The notes: a model not told the origin generated them from the letters alone. A DNA stretch of 64,000 nt from Betaproteobacteria bacterium (GCA_028065725.1 JAPTVL010000275.1:1-64000); one strand, 5' to 3'; shown: positions 9,536 through 18,445, numbered from the stretch's first letter. A program made the numbers and translations.

Positions 9536-10442
9536 CTCAACCACGCTCCTGCTGGTCGGCCACGGCTCGCGCAACCAGGAAGGCAACAAGGAGATCCAGC
9601 ATTTCGCCGCCGACTGGCGCCAGCGCCATGCCGACTGGCGCATCGAGGTCTGCTTCATCGAGCACGCCGACGTGCTGCTCACCGAAGGCATGGACCGCGC
9701 CGCCAAGAATGCCAGGCGCGTGCTGGTCATACCCTTCATCCTCAACGCCGCCGGCCACGTCAAGATGGAACTGCCGGCCGCGCTGAACGCCGCGCGCCTG
9801 AGCCATCCCAAGGTCGAATTCCTCGTCACCCGCCACCTCGGCATGGGACGCGAAATCCTCGCCGTGCTGCAGGGCCAGCTCGCTCGCCTGATGAAATCGC
9901 TGGCCATGCCCGACCCGCAAACCACCGGCGTGATCCTGCTCGGCCGCGGCTCGTCGGATGCCGGCGCCAACGGCGAACTGGCGAAAATGGCGCGCTGGAT
10001 CTTCGAGGACAACGAGCACGAACTGGTCGACCTCGCTTTCACCAGCATCACCTGGCCGCGGCTGGAAACCGTGGTGCAGCGCCAGGCGCGGTTGGGCATG
10101 ACGCAGGTCTGCATCGTGCCGGTCTACCTCTTCACCGGCGTGCTGATGGAGCGCATCAAGTCCCAGGTCGAGCGCCTGAAGGCGCAGTATCCCGGCATCG
10201 CCTTTGCCCTGGGCACGCATTTCGGCTTCGACAAGGGCATCTTCGATCTGCTCGATGCCAAGGTCGCCGGCCACGAACTGCCCGAAGGCGGCCTGCTCGA
10301 ATGCGACGGCTGCAAGTACCGCAAAGCCGCCGAGGCCGAACACCTGCACGACCACAGCCATACGACGACCGGCGCGTGCGGGCACGCGTACGAACACGAG
10401 CACCGCCACCACGATCACCTCCACCCTCACGTTCCCGCCTGA
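9528..10442 (+). CDS. cbiX: Sirohydrochlorin cobaltochelatase CbiX (long form, His-rich tail)
   Basis: A 304-residue protein with two CbiX-like domains. The first has LLVGHGSR (His12) and NAAGHVKMELP (His77), the usual metal-insertion histidines. The second begins ILLGRGSSDAG, where the equivalent histidine is arginine, so only the first half probably binds the metal. The C-terminus (about 280-304) is packed with histidines (HLHDHSH, HEHRHHDHLHPH) and follows a CDGCKYRKA motif, features that could store or deliver cobalt. It inserts cobalt into sirohydrochlorin, the entry step of the early-insertion pathway. The ATG overlaps the end of cobM. Confidence 0.9.
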   Translation: MNNSTTLLLVGHGSRNQEGNKEIQHFAADWRQRHADWRIEVCFIEHADVLLTEGMDRAAKNARRVLVIPFILNAAGHVKMELPAALNAARLSHPKVEFLVTRHLGMGREILAVLQGQLARLMKSLAMPDPQTTGVILLGRGSSDAGANGELAKMARWIFEDNEHELVDLAFTSITWPRLETVVQRQARLGMTQVCIVPVYLFTGVLMERIKSQVERLKAQYPGIAFALGTHFGFDKGIFDLLDAKVAGHELPEGGLLECDGCKYRKAAEAEHLHDHSHTTTGACGHAYEHEHRHHDHLHPHVPA

Positions 10443-10446
10443 AGCC

Positions 10447-11121
10447 ATGACCGCCAATACCGTCACCGAACAGCTCACCGCCGCCGGCCGTGCCATCGAG
10501 CACGACTCCTTCGCCATCATCGATGCCGAGGCCGGTCCGCACGCCTACACCGCCGAGCAGTGGCCGCTGGTGCGGCGCATGATCCACGCCAATGCCGATT
10601 TCGAGTTCAACGGCCTCACCGCCTTTCATCCGCGGGCGATCACCGCCGGCCTGGCCGCCGTGCAGAAGGGCGGCACGCCCGTCGTTGCCGATGTCGAGAT
10701 GATCTGCGTCGGCTTGTCAAAGCCGCGCCTCACGCATTTCGGCATGCGCACTTACCAGTACATTTCCGACGCCGACGTGATTGAGCAGGCCAAGGCGGAA
10801 AACAGCACCCGCGCCGTGCAGGCGATGCGCAAGGCCAAACGCGAAGGCCGGCTCGACGGCGCCATCGTCGGCATCGGCAACGCGCCGACGGCGCTGATCG
10901 AACTGGTGCGCCTGATCCGCGAGGAGGGCGTGCGCCCGGCGCTGGTCGTCGGCATGCCGGTGGGATTCGTGTCGGCGGCCGAGTCGAAGGAGCTGCTGAT
11001 GACGCTGAGCGACACGCCCTGGATCGCGATACGCGGCCGCAAGGGCGGCTCCACTCTGGTCGTCGCCGCGATTCATGCCCTGCTGTCGCTGGCCGAGGCC
11101 GCACAGAAACGTAGCGCATGA
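10447..11121 (+). CDS. cobH: Precorrin-8X / cobalt-precorrin-8 methylmutase
   Basis: 224 residues, normal for CobH/CbiC. The RRMIHANADFEF stretch holds the likely catalytic histidine (His47), and VGIGNAPTAL plus VGMPVGFVSAAESKELL are typical family blocks. The enzyme moves the C11 methyl group to C12 to give (cobalt-)hydrogenobyrinate. The ATG at 10447 lies 4 bases after cbiX; the frame stays open upstream, but the upstream part overlaps cbiX and has no family similarity. It overlaps cbiD by 4 bases (ATGA). Confidence 0.92.
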   Translation: MTANTVTEQLTAAGRAIEHDSFAIIDAEAGPHAYTAEQWPLVRRMIHANADFEFNGLTAFHPRAITAGLAAVQKGGTPVVADVEMICVGLSKPRLTHFGMRTYQYISDADVIEQAKAENSTRAVQAMRKAKREGRLDGAIVGIGNAPTALIELVRLIREEGVRPALVVGMPVGFVSAAESKELLMTLSDTPWIAIRGRKGGSTLVVAAIHALLSLAEAAQKRSA

Positions 11122-12296
11122 GCGAGGACGACGCGTCTGCCGATTCTCCCGCGGAGACGCCCAAGGTTCGCAAGGGCGATCCCAAGCGCAACCGCGGCAA
11201 CCGCACCGGCTTCACCACCGGCGCCTGCTCGGCGGCGGCGGCGCGCGCGGCGACGCTGGGGCTCGTTGGCGGCGAGGTGCCGCAAAGCGTGGTGTGCCGG
11301 CTGCCGATGGGCAAGGACGTCACCTTCGTCGTGCAGGACGGACGCATCGACGGCGAAGGCGAAGCGCGCATCGCCCACGCCGTCATCGTCAAGGATGCCG
11401 GCGACGACCCGGACGCGACCCACGGCGCGCACATGACCGCCGACGTGCGCCTGCTGCCGCACCGCGCCGGCGAGATCGCGCTGCTCGGCGGCGCCGGCGT
11501 CGGCACGGTGACCAAGCCCGGCCTCGGCCTCGAAGTCGGCGGACCGGCGATCAATCCCGTGCCCAGCCGCAACATCCGCGAGAACGTGCAGGCGGCGGCC
11601 GGCGAGCTGCTCGACCACGACGGCCTCGAAGTCGTCATCTCCGTGCCGGGCGGCGAGGAAATGGCGAAGAAGACGCTCAACGCGCGGCTGGGCATCCTCG
11701 GCGGCATCAGCATCCTCGGCACCACCGGCATCGTGCGGCCCTATTCCACGGCGGCCTTCCGCGCCAGCGTGGTGCAGGCGATCGACGTCGCCGCGAATCA
11801 GGGTCAGACCCGCGTCGTCTTCACCACCGGCGGGCGCACCGAAAAATTCGCCATGCGCCAGTTGCCCGAACTCGACGAATCCTGCTTCGTGCAGATGGGC
11901 GATTTCGTCAAGGCCGCCTTCCTGTCCGCCATCCGTACGAACATGAAAGAGATTACCGTCGGCGCCATGGTCGGCAAGCTGACCAAGATGAGCCAGGGTC
12001 TGGCCGTCACCCACGCCTGGAAGGCCGAAGTGGACCGCGACATCCTCGCCGAATCGGCGCGGGAAGTCGGCGTCCCGCCCGACCTGGTGGAAAAAATCCG
12101 CGCCGCCGAAACCGCGCGCTTCGCCGCCGAGCATCTGGCCGAACTCGGCCTCACCGTCGATTACCATCGCGCGCTGGCGAAGAAAGCCATCCGCAGCCTC
12201 AAGTCCTGCTATCCCGGCGACTACCGCCTCGCCGTCCTCGTCTGCGATTTCGAAGGCCAATTCATTGTCCGCGTCGAAGAAGATGAAGCCCGCTGA
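11118..12296 (+). CDS. cbiD: Cobalt-precorrin-5B C1-methyltransferase CbiD
   Basis: 392 residues. The block RTGFTTGACSAAAARAA near residues 31-47 matches the GYTTGTCAAAA signature of CbiD. Later blocks (VPSRNIRENV, GGISILGTTGIVRPYS, FTTGGRTEKFAMR) also fit. CbiD methylates C1 in the anaerobic (early cobalt insertion) route, and its presence is one of the best signs that this cluster follows that route. It shares ATGA with cobH and overlaps the next gene by 14 bases. Confidence 0.93.
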   Translation: MSEDDASADSPAETPKVRKGDPKRNRGNRTGFTTGACSAAAARAATLGLVGGEVPQSVVCRLPMGKDVTFVVQDGRIDGEGEARIAHAVIVKDAGDDPDATHGAHMTADVRLLPHRAGEIALLGGAGVGTVTKPGLGLEVGGPAINPVPSRNIRENVQAAAGELLDHDGLEVVISVPGGEEMAKKTLNARLGILGGISILGTTGIVRPYSTAAFRASVVQAIDVAANQGQTRVVFTTGGRTEKFAMRQLPELDESCFVQMGDFVKAAFLSAIRTNMKEITVGAMVGKLTKMSQGLAVTHAWKAEVDRDILAESAREVGVPPDLVEKIRAAETARFAAEHLAELGLTVDYHRALAKKAIRSLKSCYPGDYRLAVLVCDFEGQFIVRVEEDEAR

Positions 12297-13578
12297 AAAG
12301 TTGAATACTTGTGCCCTGATCGGCATCCTCGACGACGGCTGGGATGGCCTGTCCGCCTCCGCGCGCCGCCGTCTCGCCAGAGCCGACTTGATCTTCGGCG
12401 CCGGTCGCACGCTGGAACTGATTCGAGAGCACGTACCGGCAAGCACCACGTTGAAGGACATGAAGGGCGCGCTGACGCAGACGCCGGCGTGGATCGAGGC
12501 GGCGCTGGGGGCCGGCCAGCGCGTCGCCATGATCGCCACCGGCGACCCGCTGTGCCACGGCATCGCCGGCTTTCTCGCCGGCAAGCTCGGTGCCGGGAAG
12601 ATCGAAATCCTGCCCGCGCCGACGACATTGCAACTGGCCTTCGCCCGCTTCAGGAAGCCCTGGCAGGATGTAAAAATCGTTTCCTGCCATAGCGCCGATG
12701 CCGGCGAATGGGCCGTCGGCGCCACCCCCGACCACGGCCTGTACCAGGCGATGCGCGCCATTGCCCGGCACCCGCAGGTAGCGCTGTTCACCGGCCCCGA
12801 CAACAACCCGGCGCGGCTGGCGCGTGCGCTCCTCACCGCCGGCTACGGCGATGGCGTGCGGCTGTCGGTGGCCAGCCGCCTGCTGCTGCCCGACGAAGCC
12901 TTGTTCCCCGACCTCACGCCCGCCGCTGCCGCGACAATGGAGTTTCCCGATCCCAACGTGGTGCTGATCGAACGCGCGCCCGACGCACGGGCGCCGGCTT
13001 TCGGCCTCGAAGACCTCGAATACATCCAGCGCACGCCGGAGAAGGGGCTCATCACCAAGCAGGAGGCGCGCGCCGTGTCGCTGGCCAAGCTGCGGCTGGC
13101 GGCGGATGCCGTCGTGTGGGACATCGGTGCCGGGGCCGGTTCGGTCGGACTGGAGGCGGCGCGGCTGGCGCCGCACGGCCATGTCTGGGCCATCGAGAAG
13201 AACGCAGGCGATGCCGCCAACGCGCGCGCCAACGCGGCCCGTTTCCGCGCCACCAACTACACGCTGGTCGAGGCCAGGGCGCCCGCCCATCTCGACGCCT
13301 GGCCGGACCCCGATGCCGTGTTCATCGGCGGCTCCGGCGGCGAGCTGGACGAGCTGATCCGCCTGATCCTCGGCCGCCTCAAGCCGCAGGGTCGCCTGGT
13401 GATGAACTTCGTCACCATCGAAAACCTCGCCACCGCCACGGCCGCGCTCGCCGTTGCCGGTGCGACGTGGGATGTGGTGCAACTGCAAGCCAGCCGCAGC
13501 CAGCCCATCCTCGACATGCACCGGCTGGCCGCTCAAAATCCCGTGTGGATAGTCACCACTCATCTGGAATCGTCATGA
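12283..13578 (+). CDS. cobL: Precorrin-6Y C5,15-methyltransferase, CbiE-CbiT fusion (CobL)
   Basis: About 431 residues. The N-terminal half (to about 210) is a CbiE-type corrin methyltransferase (IATGDPLCHGIAG, VSCHSADAGEW). The C-terminal half is CbiT, a class I SAM methyltransferase with VWDIGAGAGSVGLEAARL and a decarboxylase function; AVFIGGSGGELDELI is also typical. Together they methylate C5 and C15 and decarboxylate the C12 side chain. The ATG at 12283 gives MKPAEKLNTCALIG; an in-frame TTG at 12265 is an alternative. It overlaps cbiD at its start and cobI at its stop. Confidence 0.9.
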   Translation: MKPAEKLNTCALIGILDDGWDGLSASARRRLARADLIFGAGRTLELIREHVPASTTLKDMKGALTQTPAWIEAALGAGQRVAMIATGDPLCHGIAGFLAGKLGAGKIEILPAPTTLQLAFARFRKPWQDVKIVSCHSADAGEWAVGATPDHGLYQAMRAIARHPQVALFTGPDNNPARLARALLTAGYGDGVRLSVASRLLLPDEALFPDLTPAAAATMEFPDPNVVLIERAPDARAPAFGLEDLEYIQRTPEKGLITKQEARAVSLAKLRLAADAVVWDIGAGAGSVGLEAARLAPHGHVWAIEKNAGDAANARANAARFRATNYTLVEARAPAHLDAWPDPDAVFIGGSGGELDELIRLILGRLKPQGRLVMNFVTIENLATATAALAVAGATWDVVQLQASRSQPILDMHRLAAQNPVWIVTTHLESS

Positions 13579-14366
13579 CAAAACTCTATGGCAAACTGAT
13601 CGGCGCCTCGCTCGGCCCCGGCGACCCGGAACTCATTACCCGCCGCGCCTGGGCGGCGCTGCAATCCGGCGCGCGCTGGCTCTACCCGGTGAAAAAGGCC
13701 GAGGAGAGTTCCTACGCGCTGTCCATCGTCGAGCGTGGCGGCATCGCCGCGCCGCCGGATGCCGAGGCGCTGGTGTTCCCGATGACGCGCGACGCCGAAA
13801 TCCTGACCAGGGCCTGGGCACGCGCTGCGACGCGCACCGTCGAGCTGCTGGCCGAGGGGCGCGACCTCGTCTTCCTGGTCGAAGGCGATGCCTCGACCTT
13901 CGCCACCTTCGGCCACCTCGCCCGCGTCGTGCGCGAACTGGCGCCCGAGGTGGCGGTGGAAACGATACCGGGCGTCAGCTCCTTCGCCGCCGCCGCCGCC
14001 GCGAGCGGCACCACCCTGGCCGAAGAGGACGAGACCCTGGCCGTGATTCCCGCCGCCTACGGCGTGGACATCATCGATCAGCTGCTCGACGAGTTCGACA
14101 CCCTGGTGCTGCTGAAAGTTAAGCCGCTGGTCGACGAAGTCATCGAACTGCTCAAACAGCGCGGGCTGCTGGCCACCAGCTGCTTCATCGAAAAGGTCGG
14201 CGCGCCCGGCGAGCGCGTGGTACGCGACGTGGCCAGTCTCAAGGGCGAGAAGGTCAACTACCTATCGCTGATGCTGGTGCAGAACCCCAAGCGGGTGCGC
14301 GGCGAGCTGCGGCGCGGCTGCCGCAAACGCAAGGAAGCCAGGGAACAGGAGCACACACCCGCATGA
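13575..14366 (+). CDS. cobI: Precorrin-2 / cobalt-factor II C20-methyltransferase
   Basis: 263 residues. It begins MTKLYGKLIGASLGPGDPE, the N-terminal SAM-binding loop of the family, and has VFLVEGDASTFATFGHL and TIPGVSSFAAAAAASG, which are typical of CobI/CbiL. It methylates C20, the step right after cobalt insertion. The start codon overlaps the cobL stop (ATGA) and the end overlaps cbiG by 4 bases. The frame runs far upstream in the cobL region, but only the part from 13575 resembles the family. Confidence 0.92.
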   Translation: MTKLYGKLIGASLGPGDPELITRRAWAALQSGARWLYPVKKAEESSYALSIVERGGIAAPPDAEALVFPMTRDAEILTRAWARAATRTVELLAEGRDLVFLVEGDASTFATFGHLARVVRELAPEVAVETIPGVSSFAAAAAASGTTLAEEDETLAVIPAAYGVDIIDQLLDEFDTLVLLKVKPLVDEVIELLKQRGLLATSCFIEKVGAPGERVVRDVASLKGEKVNYLSLMLVQNPKRVRGELRRGCRKRKEAREQEHTPA

Positions 14367-15106
14367 AAATCGCCGTCGTTTCCATCACCCGCCACGGCAT
14401 CGCGCTGGCCGGCAAGGTCGTTGCCGCGCTGCCCGGCGCCCAGCTCTTCGCGCCCGAAAAATTCCAGGCCGAGGCCGAAATCGCCGCACCCGGCGCCGCC
14501 CGCACCTATGTCGGCAAGGTCGGCGACCAGGTGCCCGCCTTATTCGCGGCTTTCGATGGCATCGTCGCCATCGTTTCGCTCGGCGCCGTGGTGCGCCTGA
14601 TCGCGCCGCATCTGCGCAGCAAGGAAACCGACCCCGCCGTGGTGGTGGTCGACGAGGCCGGCAAGTTCGCCATCCCCGTGCTCTCCGGCCACCTCGGCGG
14701 CGCCAACGAACTGGCCGGGCATCTTGCCACCGCGCTCGGCGCAACGCCGGTGCTGACCACTGCATCGGACGCGCGCCAGACGCTGGCGGTCGACCTGCTC
14801 GGCCGCGAACTCGGCTGGACCTTCGAGGCCACGCACGACGAAGTGGTGCGCGCCAGCGCCGCCGTGGTGAACGACGAGCCGGTGGCCCTGGTGCAGGAGG
14901 CCGGCAGCGAGGACTGGTGGACCCATCACGCCAACGGCCGCAGCGGTCCGCTGCCGGCGAACCTGCAACGCTTCTCCCGTCTCGAAGACGTCGCCCCCGA
15001 AAAATTCGGCGCCGTGCTGTGGATCAGCGAACGCGCAATGCCGTCCGCATTGGTCGCACCGCTTGCCGGCAAACGCATCGTCTATCGTCCGGGCAAGGCC
15101 GCATGA
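14363..15106 (+). CDS. cbiG: Cobalt-precorrin-5A hydrolase CbiG, N-terminal and central domains
   Basis: 247 residues covering the first two CbiG domains, with FDGIVAIVSLGAVVRLIAPHL and FAIPVLSGHLGGANELAGHL as hallmark blocks. CbiG opens the delta-lactone ring and releases the C20 carbon as acetaldehyde in the anaerobic pathway. In many bacteria CbiG also carries a C-terminal CobE-like domain; here that part is a separate gene directly following with a 4-base overlap. So this is a split arrangement, not a truncation by mutation, because both pieces have their own start and stop codons. Confidence 0.88.
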   Translation: MKIAVVSITRHGIALAGKVVAALPGAQLFAPEKFQAEAEIAAPGAARTYVGKVGDQVPALFAAFDGIVAIVSLGAVVRLIAPHLRSKETDPAVVVVDEAGKFAIPVLSGHLGGANELAGHLATALGATPVLTTASDARQTLAVDLLGRELGWTFEATHDEVVRASAAVVNDEPVALVQEAGSEDWWTHHANGRSGPLPANLQRFSRLEDVAPEKFGAVLWISERAMPSALVAPLAGKRIVYRPGKAA

Positions 15107-15498
15107 AACTCGCCCTGGGCCTGGGCTGCGATCGCGGCACGCCGGCCGAAACCATCGCCCAGGCCGTCGCCGAGGCGCTGGCCGCCTGCGGCGCGCGCCA
15201 TGCCGATGTCGTCGCCGTCGCCAGCATCGACCTCAAGGCCGACGAGGCCGGGCTGCTCAGCTTCGCGCAAGTGCGCGGCTGGCAGATCCGCTTCTATCCG
15301 GCGGCGGGACTGGCCGCGGTCGAGGTGCCCAATCCTTCGGAGACCGTGCGCAAGCACACCGGCACGCCCTCGGTTTCCGAAGCCGCCGCGCTGCTCGCCG
15401 CCGGCGTCGACAAGACCCAGCTCATTATCGAAAAACACAAGTTGCGCGGCCCCGACGGACGCAACGCCACCGTTTCAATAGCGAGGTTCCCCCAATGA
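15103..15498 (+). CDS. cobE: CobE / CbiG C-terminal-domain protein
   Basis: 131 residues. LALGLGCDRGTPAETI at the N-terminus, VASIDLKADEAGLLSFA, and PNPSETVRKHTGTPSVSEAAAL match the CobE/CbiG-C family, the small domain that follows CbiG or CobE in corrin clusters. Its exact chemistry is less defined than that of the other enzymes; it is thought to assist the ring-contraction stage. It overlaps both cbiG and cobJ by 4 bases, so translation is probably coupled. Confidence 0.85.
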   Translation: MKLALGLGCDRGTPAETIAQAVAEALAACGARHADVVAVASIDLKADEAGLLSFAQVRGWQIRFYPAAGLAAVEVPNPSETVRKHTGTPSVSEAAALLAAGVDKTQLIIEKHKLRGPDGRNATVSIARFPQ

Positions 15499-16490
15499 CG
15501 TCCCCAGAGACCCAAACCAAAAAAGGCAAGATCATGCTCGTCGGCCTCGGCCCGGGCAGCAACGAGCACCTGACCTACCGCGCCCGCGCCGCCATCGCCG
15601 AGGCCGACACCATCATCGGCTATGTCACCTACATCCGCCTCGTCGCCGACCTGGTGGAGGGCAAGGAAGTCATCAAGAAGTCGATGACCGAGGAACTCGA
15701 CCGCGCCATCGAGGCGCTCGACCGCGCCCGCCAGGGCAAGAAGGTGGCGCTGGTGTCCTCGGGCGACGCCGGTGTCTACGGCATGGCCGGGCCGACCTTC
15801 GAAGTGCTGTTCCAGGCCGGGTGGACGCCCGACTCCGACATCGAGGTCGAGATCATTCCCGGCGCCTCGGCGCTCAACACCTGCGCCGCGCTGGTCGGCG
15901 CGCCGCTGACCCACGACTTCTGCGCCATTTCGCTGTCCGACCTGCTGACGCCGTGGCCGGTGATCGCGCGCCGCCTCGATGCGACCGCATCGTCCGACTT
16001 CGTCGTCGCCCTCTACAACCCCAAGAGCGGCCGCCGCACGCGGCAGATCGTCGAGGCGCAGCGCCTGTTCCTGCGCCATCGCCGCCCCGACACGCCGGTG
16101 GCCATCGTCAAGTCGGCCTACCGCAAGAAGCAGCGCATCGAATTCACCACGCTGGAGAAAATGTCCGAGTGCGACATCGGCATGCTCACCACGGTGCTGA
16201 TCGGCAACTCCAACACCTTCGTCAAGCACGGCCTCATGGTCACGCCGCGCGGCTATGCCAACAAGTACGAGGTCGATGGCGGCGGCGCCAGCACCAAGGC
16301 GGGCGAACAGGCCGGTCGCTCGCTGTCCACCGGCCTCAACGGCTGGATCGCCACGATACAGACCAGCGGCAAGAGCGCCGCCGAACTCGCCCGCGAATAC
16401 CGGCTGCCCGAGGACTACATCCAGTCCGTGCTCGACGAGCCGCCGCGCGCGGCAGCGGACGCGGACGAGGTCGAAGAAGCCGAAGCATGA
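15495..16490 (+). CDS. cobJ: Precorrin-3B C17-methyltransferase with C-terminal extension
   Basis: 331 residues, against roughly 240-260 for a minimal CobJ/CbiH. The catalytic part contains MLVGLGPGSNEHLTYRA, LVSSGDAGVYGMAGP, IIPGASALNTCAALVG and VALYNPKSGRR, all typical. It methylates C17 and drives ring contraction. The last ~75 residues (after YANKYEVDGGG) are an addition with GWIATIQTSGKSAAELA and an acidic tail. This extension has no function that can be read from the sequence. The gene overlaps cobE and cobO by 4 bases each. Confidence 0.9.
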   Translation: MTSPETQTKKGKIMLVGLGPGSNEHLTYRARAAIAEADTIIGYVTYIRLVADLVEGKEVIKKSMTEELDRAIEALDRARQGKKVALVSSGDAGVYGMAGPTFEVLFQAGWTPDSDIEVEIIPGASALNTCAALVGAPLTHDFCAISLSDLLTPWPVIARRLDATASSDFVVALYNPKSGRRTRQIVEAQRLFLRHRRPDTPVAIVKSAYRKKQRIEFTTLEKMSECDIGMLTTVLIGNSNTFVKHGLMVTPRGYANKYEVDGGGASTKAGEQAGRSLSTGLNGWIATIQTSGKSAAELAREYRLPEDYIQSVLDEPPRAAADADEVEEAEA

Positions 16491-17071
16491 GCGTCCCCGA
16501 CAGCGAGCGCGGCGCGCGCCATGCTGCACGCATGCAGCGCAAGAAGGCCGTGGTGGACGGCAAGATCGCCGCCGCCGCGACCGAGCGCGGCGTGCTGCTG
16601 GTCAACACCGGCAACGGCAAGGGCAAGTCCTCGGCGGCCTTCGGCGTCGTCGCTCGTGCGCTGGATCACGGCATGCGCGTCGCCGTCGTCCAGTTCGTCA
16701 AGGCGCGCAAAGACACCGGCGAGGAGGCGGTGCTCGGCCGCCTGCCTGGCATCGACTGGCATGTGATGGGCGAGGGCTTCACCTGGGAGACGCAGGATGC
16801 CGCGACGGACGCCGCCGCCGCTTACCTGCGCGATCCCGCCGTCAATCTCGTCGTGCTCGACGAACTCACCTACGCCTTCAAGTACCAGTGGCTGCCGCTA
16901 GCCGAGGTGCTTGCCGCGTTCGCCGCGCGCCCGCCGATGCAGCACGTCATCGTCACCGGCCGCGCCGCGCCGGAGGCGTTGATCGAAGCGGCCGATACTG
17001 TCACCGAAATGGCCATGGTCAAGCACGCCTTCAAGGCCGGCGTGAAAGCCATGCCGGGGATGGAATGGTGA
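16487..17071 (+). CDS. cobO: Cob(I)yrinic acid a,c-diamide adenosyltransferase
   Basis: 194 residues. NTGNGKGKSSAAFG is the P-loop of the CobA/CobO/BtuR family, and LVVLDELTYAFKYQWL is the conserved DELTY region. It transfers the adenosyl group of ATP to the reduced cobalt centre. The N-terminal RKKAVVDGKIAAAATERG region is typical too. It starts at the ATG overlapping cobJ and ends 7 bases into cobB. Confidence 0.93.
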   Translation: MSVPDSERGARHAARMQRKKAVVDGKIAAAATERGVLLVNTGNGKGKSSAAFGVVARALDHGMRVAVVQFVKARKDTGEEAVLGRLPGIDWHVMGEGFTWETQDAATDAAAAYLRDPAVNLVVLDELTYAFKYQWLPLAEVLAAFAARPPMQHVIVTGRAAPEALIEAADTVTEMAMVKHAFKAGVKAMPGMEW

Positions 17072-18357
17072 CTTCATCCGGTTGTCCGGCATTGCTGATA
17101 GCCGCGCCGGCCTCGGGTCAGGGCAAGACCACGGTCACGGCCGCGCTGGCGCGACTGCATGCGCGGCAAGGGCGGCGCGTCCGGGTCTTCAAGTGCGGCC
17201 CCGACTTTCTCGACCCGCAAATCCACGCCCTGGCCTCGGGCGCGCCCTGCGAGAACATCGACTTCCGCATGTGCGGCGAGGACGATGCGCGCTGGCGCCT
17301 GAATCGCGCGGCTCGCGATGCCGACCTCATCCTGGTCGAAGGCGTCATGGGCCTCCACGATGGCGAGCCGAACTCGACTGAGCTGGCCCGGCGCCTGGGC
17401 CTGCCCATCCTGCTGGTGATCGACGCCGCTGCCATGGCCGGTTCCTTCGGCGCCGTCGCCTGGGGTCTTAAGAATTACGGCGAGGGCGCGAACATCACCC
17501 ATGTGCTCGCCAACCGCACCGGCAGCAAGCACCACGCCGAACTCGCGCAGAAAACCCTGCCGCCCGACATCATTTGGGCCGGCCACCTGCCGCGCGATGC
17601 CGGCTGCGCGCTGCCGGAGCGCCATCTCGGCCTGCTGCCGGCGGGCGAGATCGACGACCTCGACGCGCGCATCGAGCGCATGGCCGATGCGCTGGCCGAC
17701 ACACCCGCCGCGGAACTACCGCCGGCCGTCGAATTCGCCGTATCGCCAGCGCCGACTTTTGAAGCGAAGCTCGCTGGCAAGACCATCGCCGCCGCTCGCG
17801 ACGCCGCCTTCTGCTTCCTCTATCCCGCCAATCTCGAATGCCTGGCGGCACTGGGCGCGCGGCTTATATTCTTCTCGCCGCTGGTCGATACGCGGCTTCC
17901 CGCCTGCGATGCTGTTTGGCTACCCGGCGGCTATCCGGAGCTGCATGCCGGCGCCATCGCCGCCAACACTGCCATGGCCGCCGCCCTCGCCGCGCATGTC
18001 GATGCCGGCAAGCCGCTGCTGGCCGAATGCGGCGGCATGATGGCCTGCTTCGAAAATCTGATCACCGTCGATGGCGCGTCGCATGCCGCTTTTGGCATGC
18101 TGCCCGGTATCACGCGCATGCAATCGAAGCTCGCCGGCCTCGGCATGCTTGCTGCCGAACTACCCGAGGGACGCCTTACCGGCCACACCTTTCATTACTC
18201 GACCATCGAGACCGCGCTCGAACCTTTGGCACAAGCGATTAAGTCCAACGGGCGCGGCGGCGAGCCGGTCTATCGCGACAGACGCCTGACCGCGTCTTAC
18301 GTGCACTTCTATTTCCCATTCAACCCAGCGGCCACCGCGGCGCTGTTCCTGCCCTGA
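17065..18357 (+). CDS. cobB: Cobyrinic acid a,c-diamide synthase (CobB/CbiA)
   Basis: About 430 residues. The N-terminal ATP-binding half has IAAPASGQGKTTVTAALA and VFKCGPDFLDPQIH; the C-terminal class I glutaminase half has LAECGGMMACFENL (nucleophile cysteine) and SYVHFYFP (the final histidine). It amidates the a and c side chains using glutamine and ATP. The start may be the ATG at 17065 or the GTG next to it. It is the last gene of the riboswitch-led operon, facing bluB from the other side. Confidence 0.93.
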   Translation: MVTSSGCPALLIAAPASGQGKTTVTAALARLHARQGRRVRVFKCGPDFLDPQIHALASGAPCENIDFRMCGEDDARWRLNRAARDADLILVEGVMGLHDGEPNSTELARRLGLPILLVIDAAAMAGSFGAVAWGLKNYGEGANITHVLANRTGSKHHAELAQKTLPPDIIWAGHLPRDAGCALPERHLGLLPAGEIDDLDARIERMADALADTPAAELPPAVEFAVSPAPTFEAKLAGKTIAAARDAAFCFLYPANLECLAALGARLIFFSPLVDTRLPACDAVWLPGGYPELHAGAIAANTAMAAALAAHVDAGKPLLAECGGMMACFENLITVDGASHAAFGMLPGITRMQSKLAGLGMLAAELPEGRLTGHTFHYSTIETALEPLAQAIKSNGRGGEPVYRDRRLTASYVHFYFPFNPAATAALFLP

Positions 18358-18373
18358 TAAGGTTGCCGAACCA

Positions 18374-18404
18374 GGACGCTGGTTCTTCTCTGCAAACAGC
18401 GTCC
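18374..18404. terminator. Hairpin between convergent cobB and bluB
   Basis: GGACGCTG and CAGCGTCC can pair over an intervening 15-base loop. No clear run of T follows on either strand, so this is only a candidate terminator; its place between two converging genes is the main support. Confidence 0.3.
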
Positions 18405-18445
18405 CCAGGTCAAGTAATGTGGCGGTTCGAGCCGGAGTCGATACC

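Noticed and set aside
11073..12836. A 587-codon open frame on the minus strand across cbiD and cobL.
   Set aside because: It is an artefact of high-GC codon bias opposite to genes with clear family motifs; its own translation has no recognisable domain.
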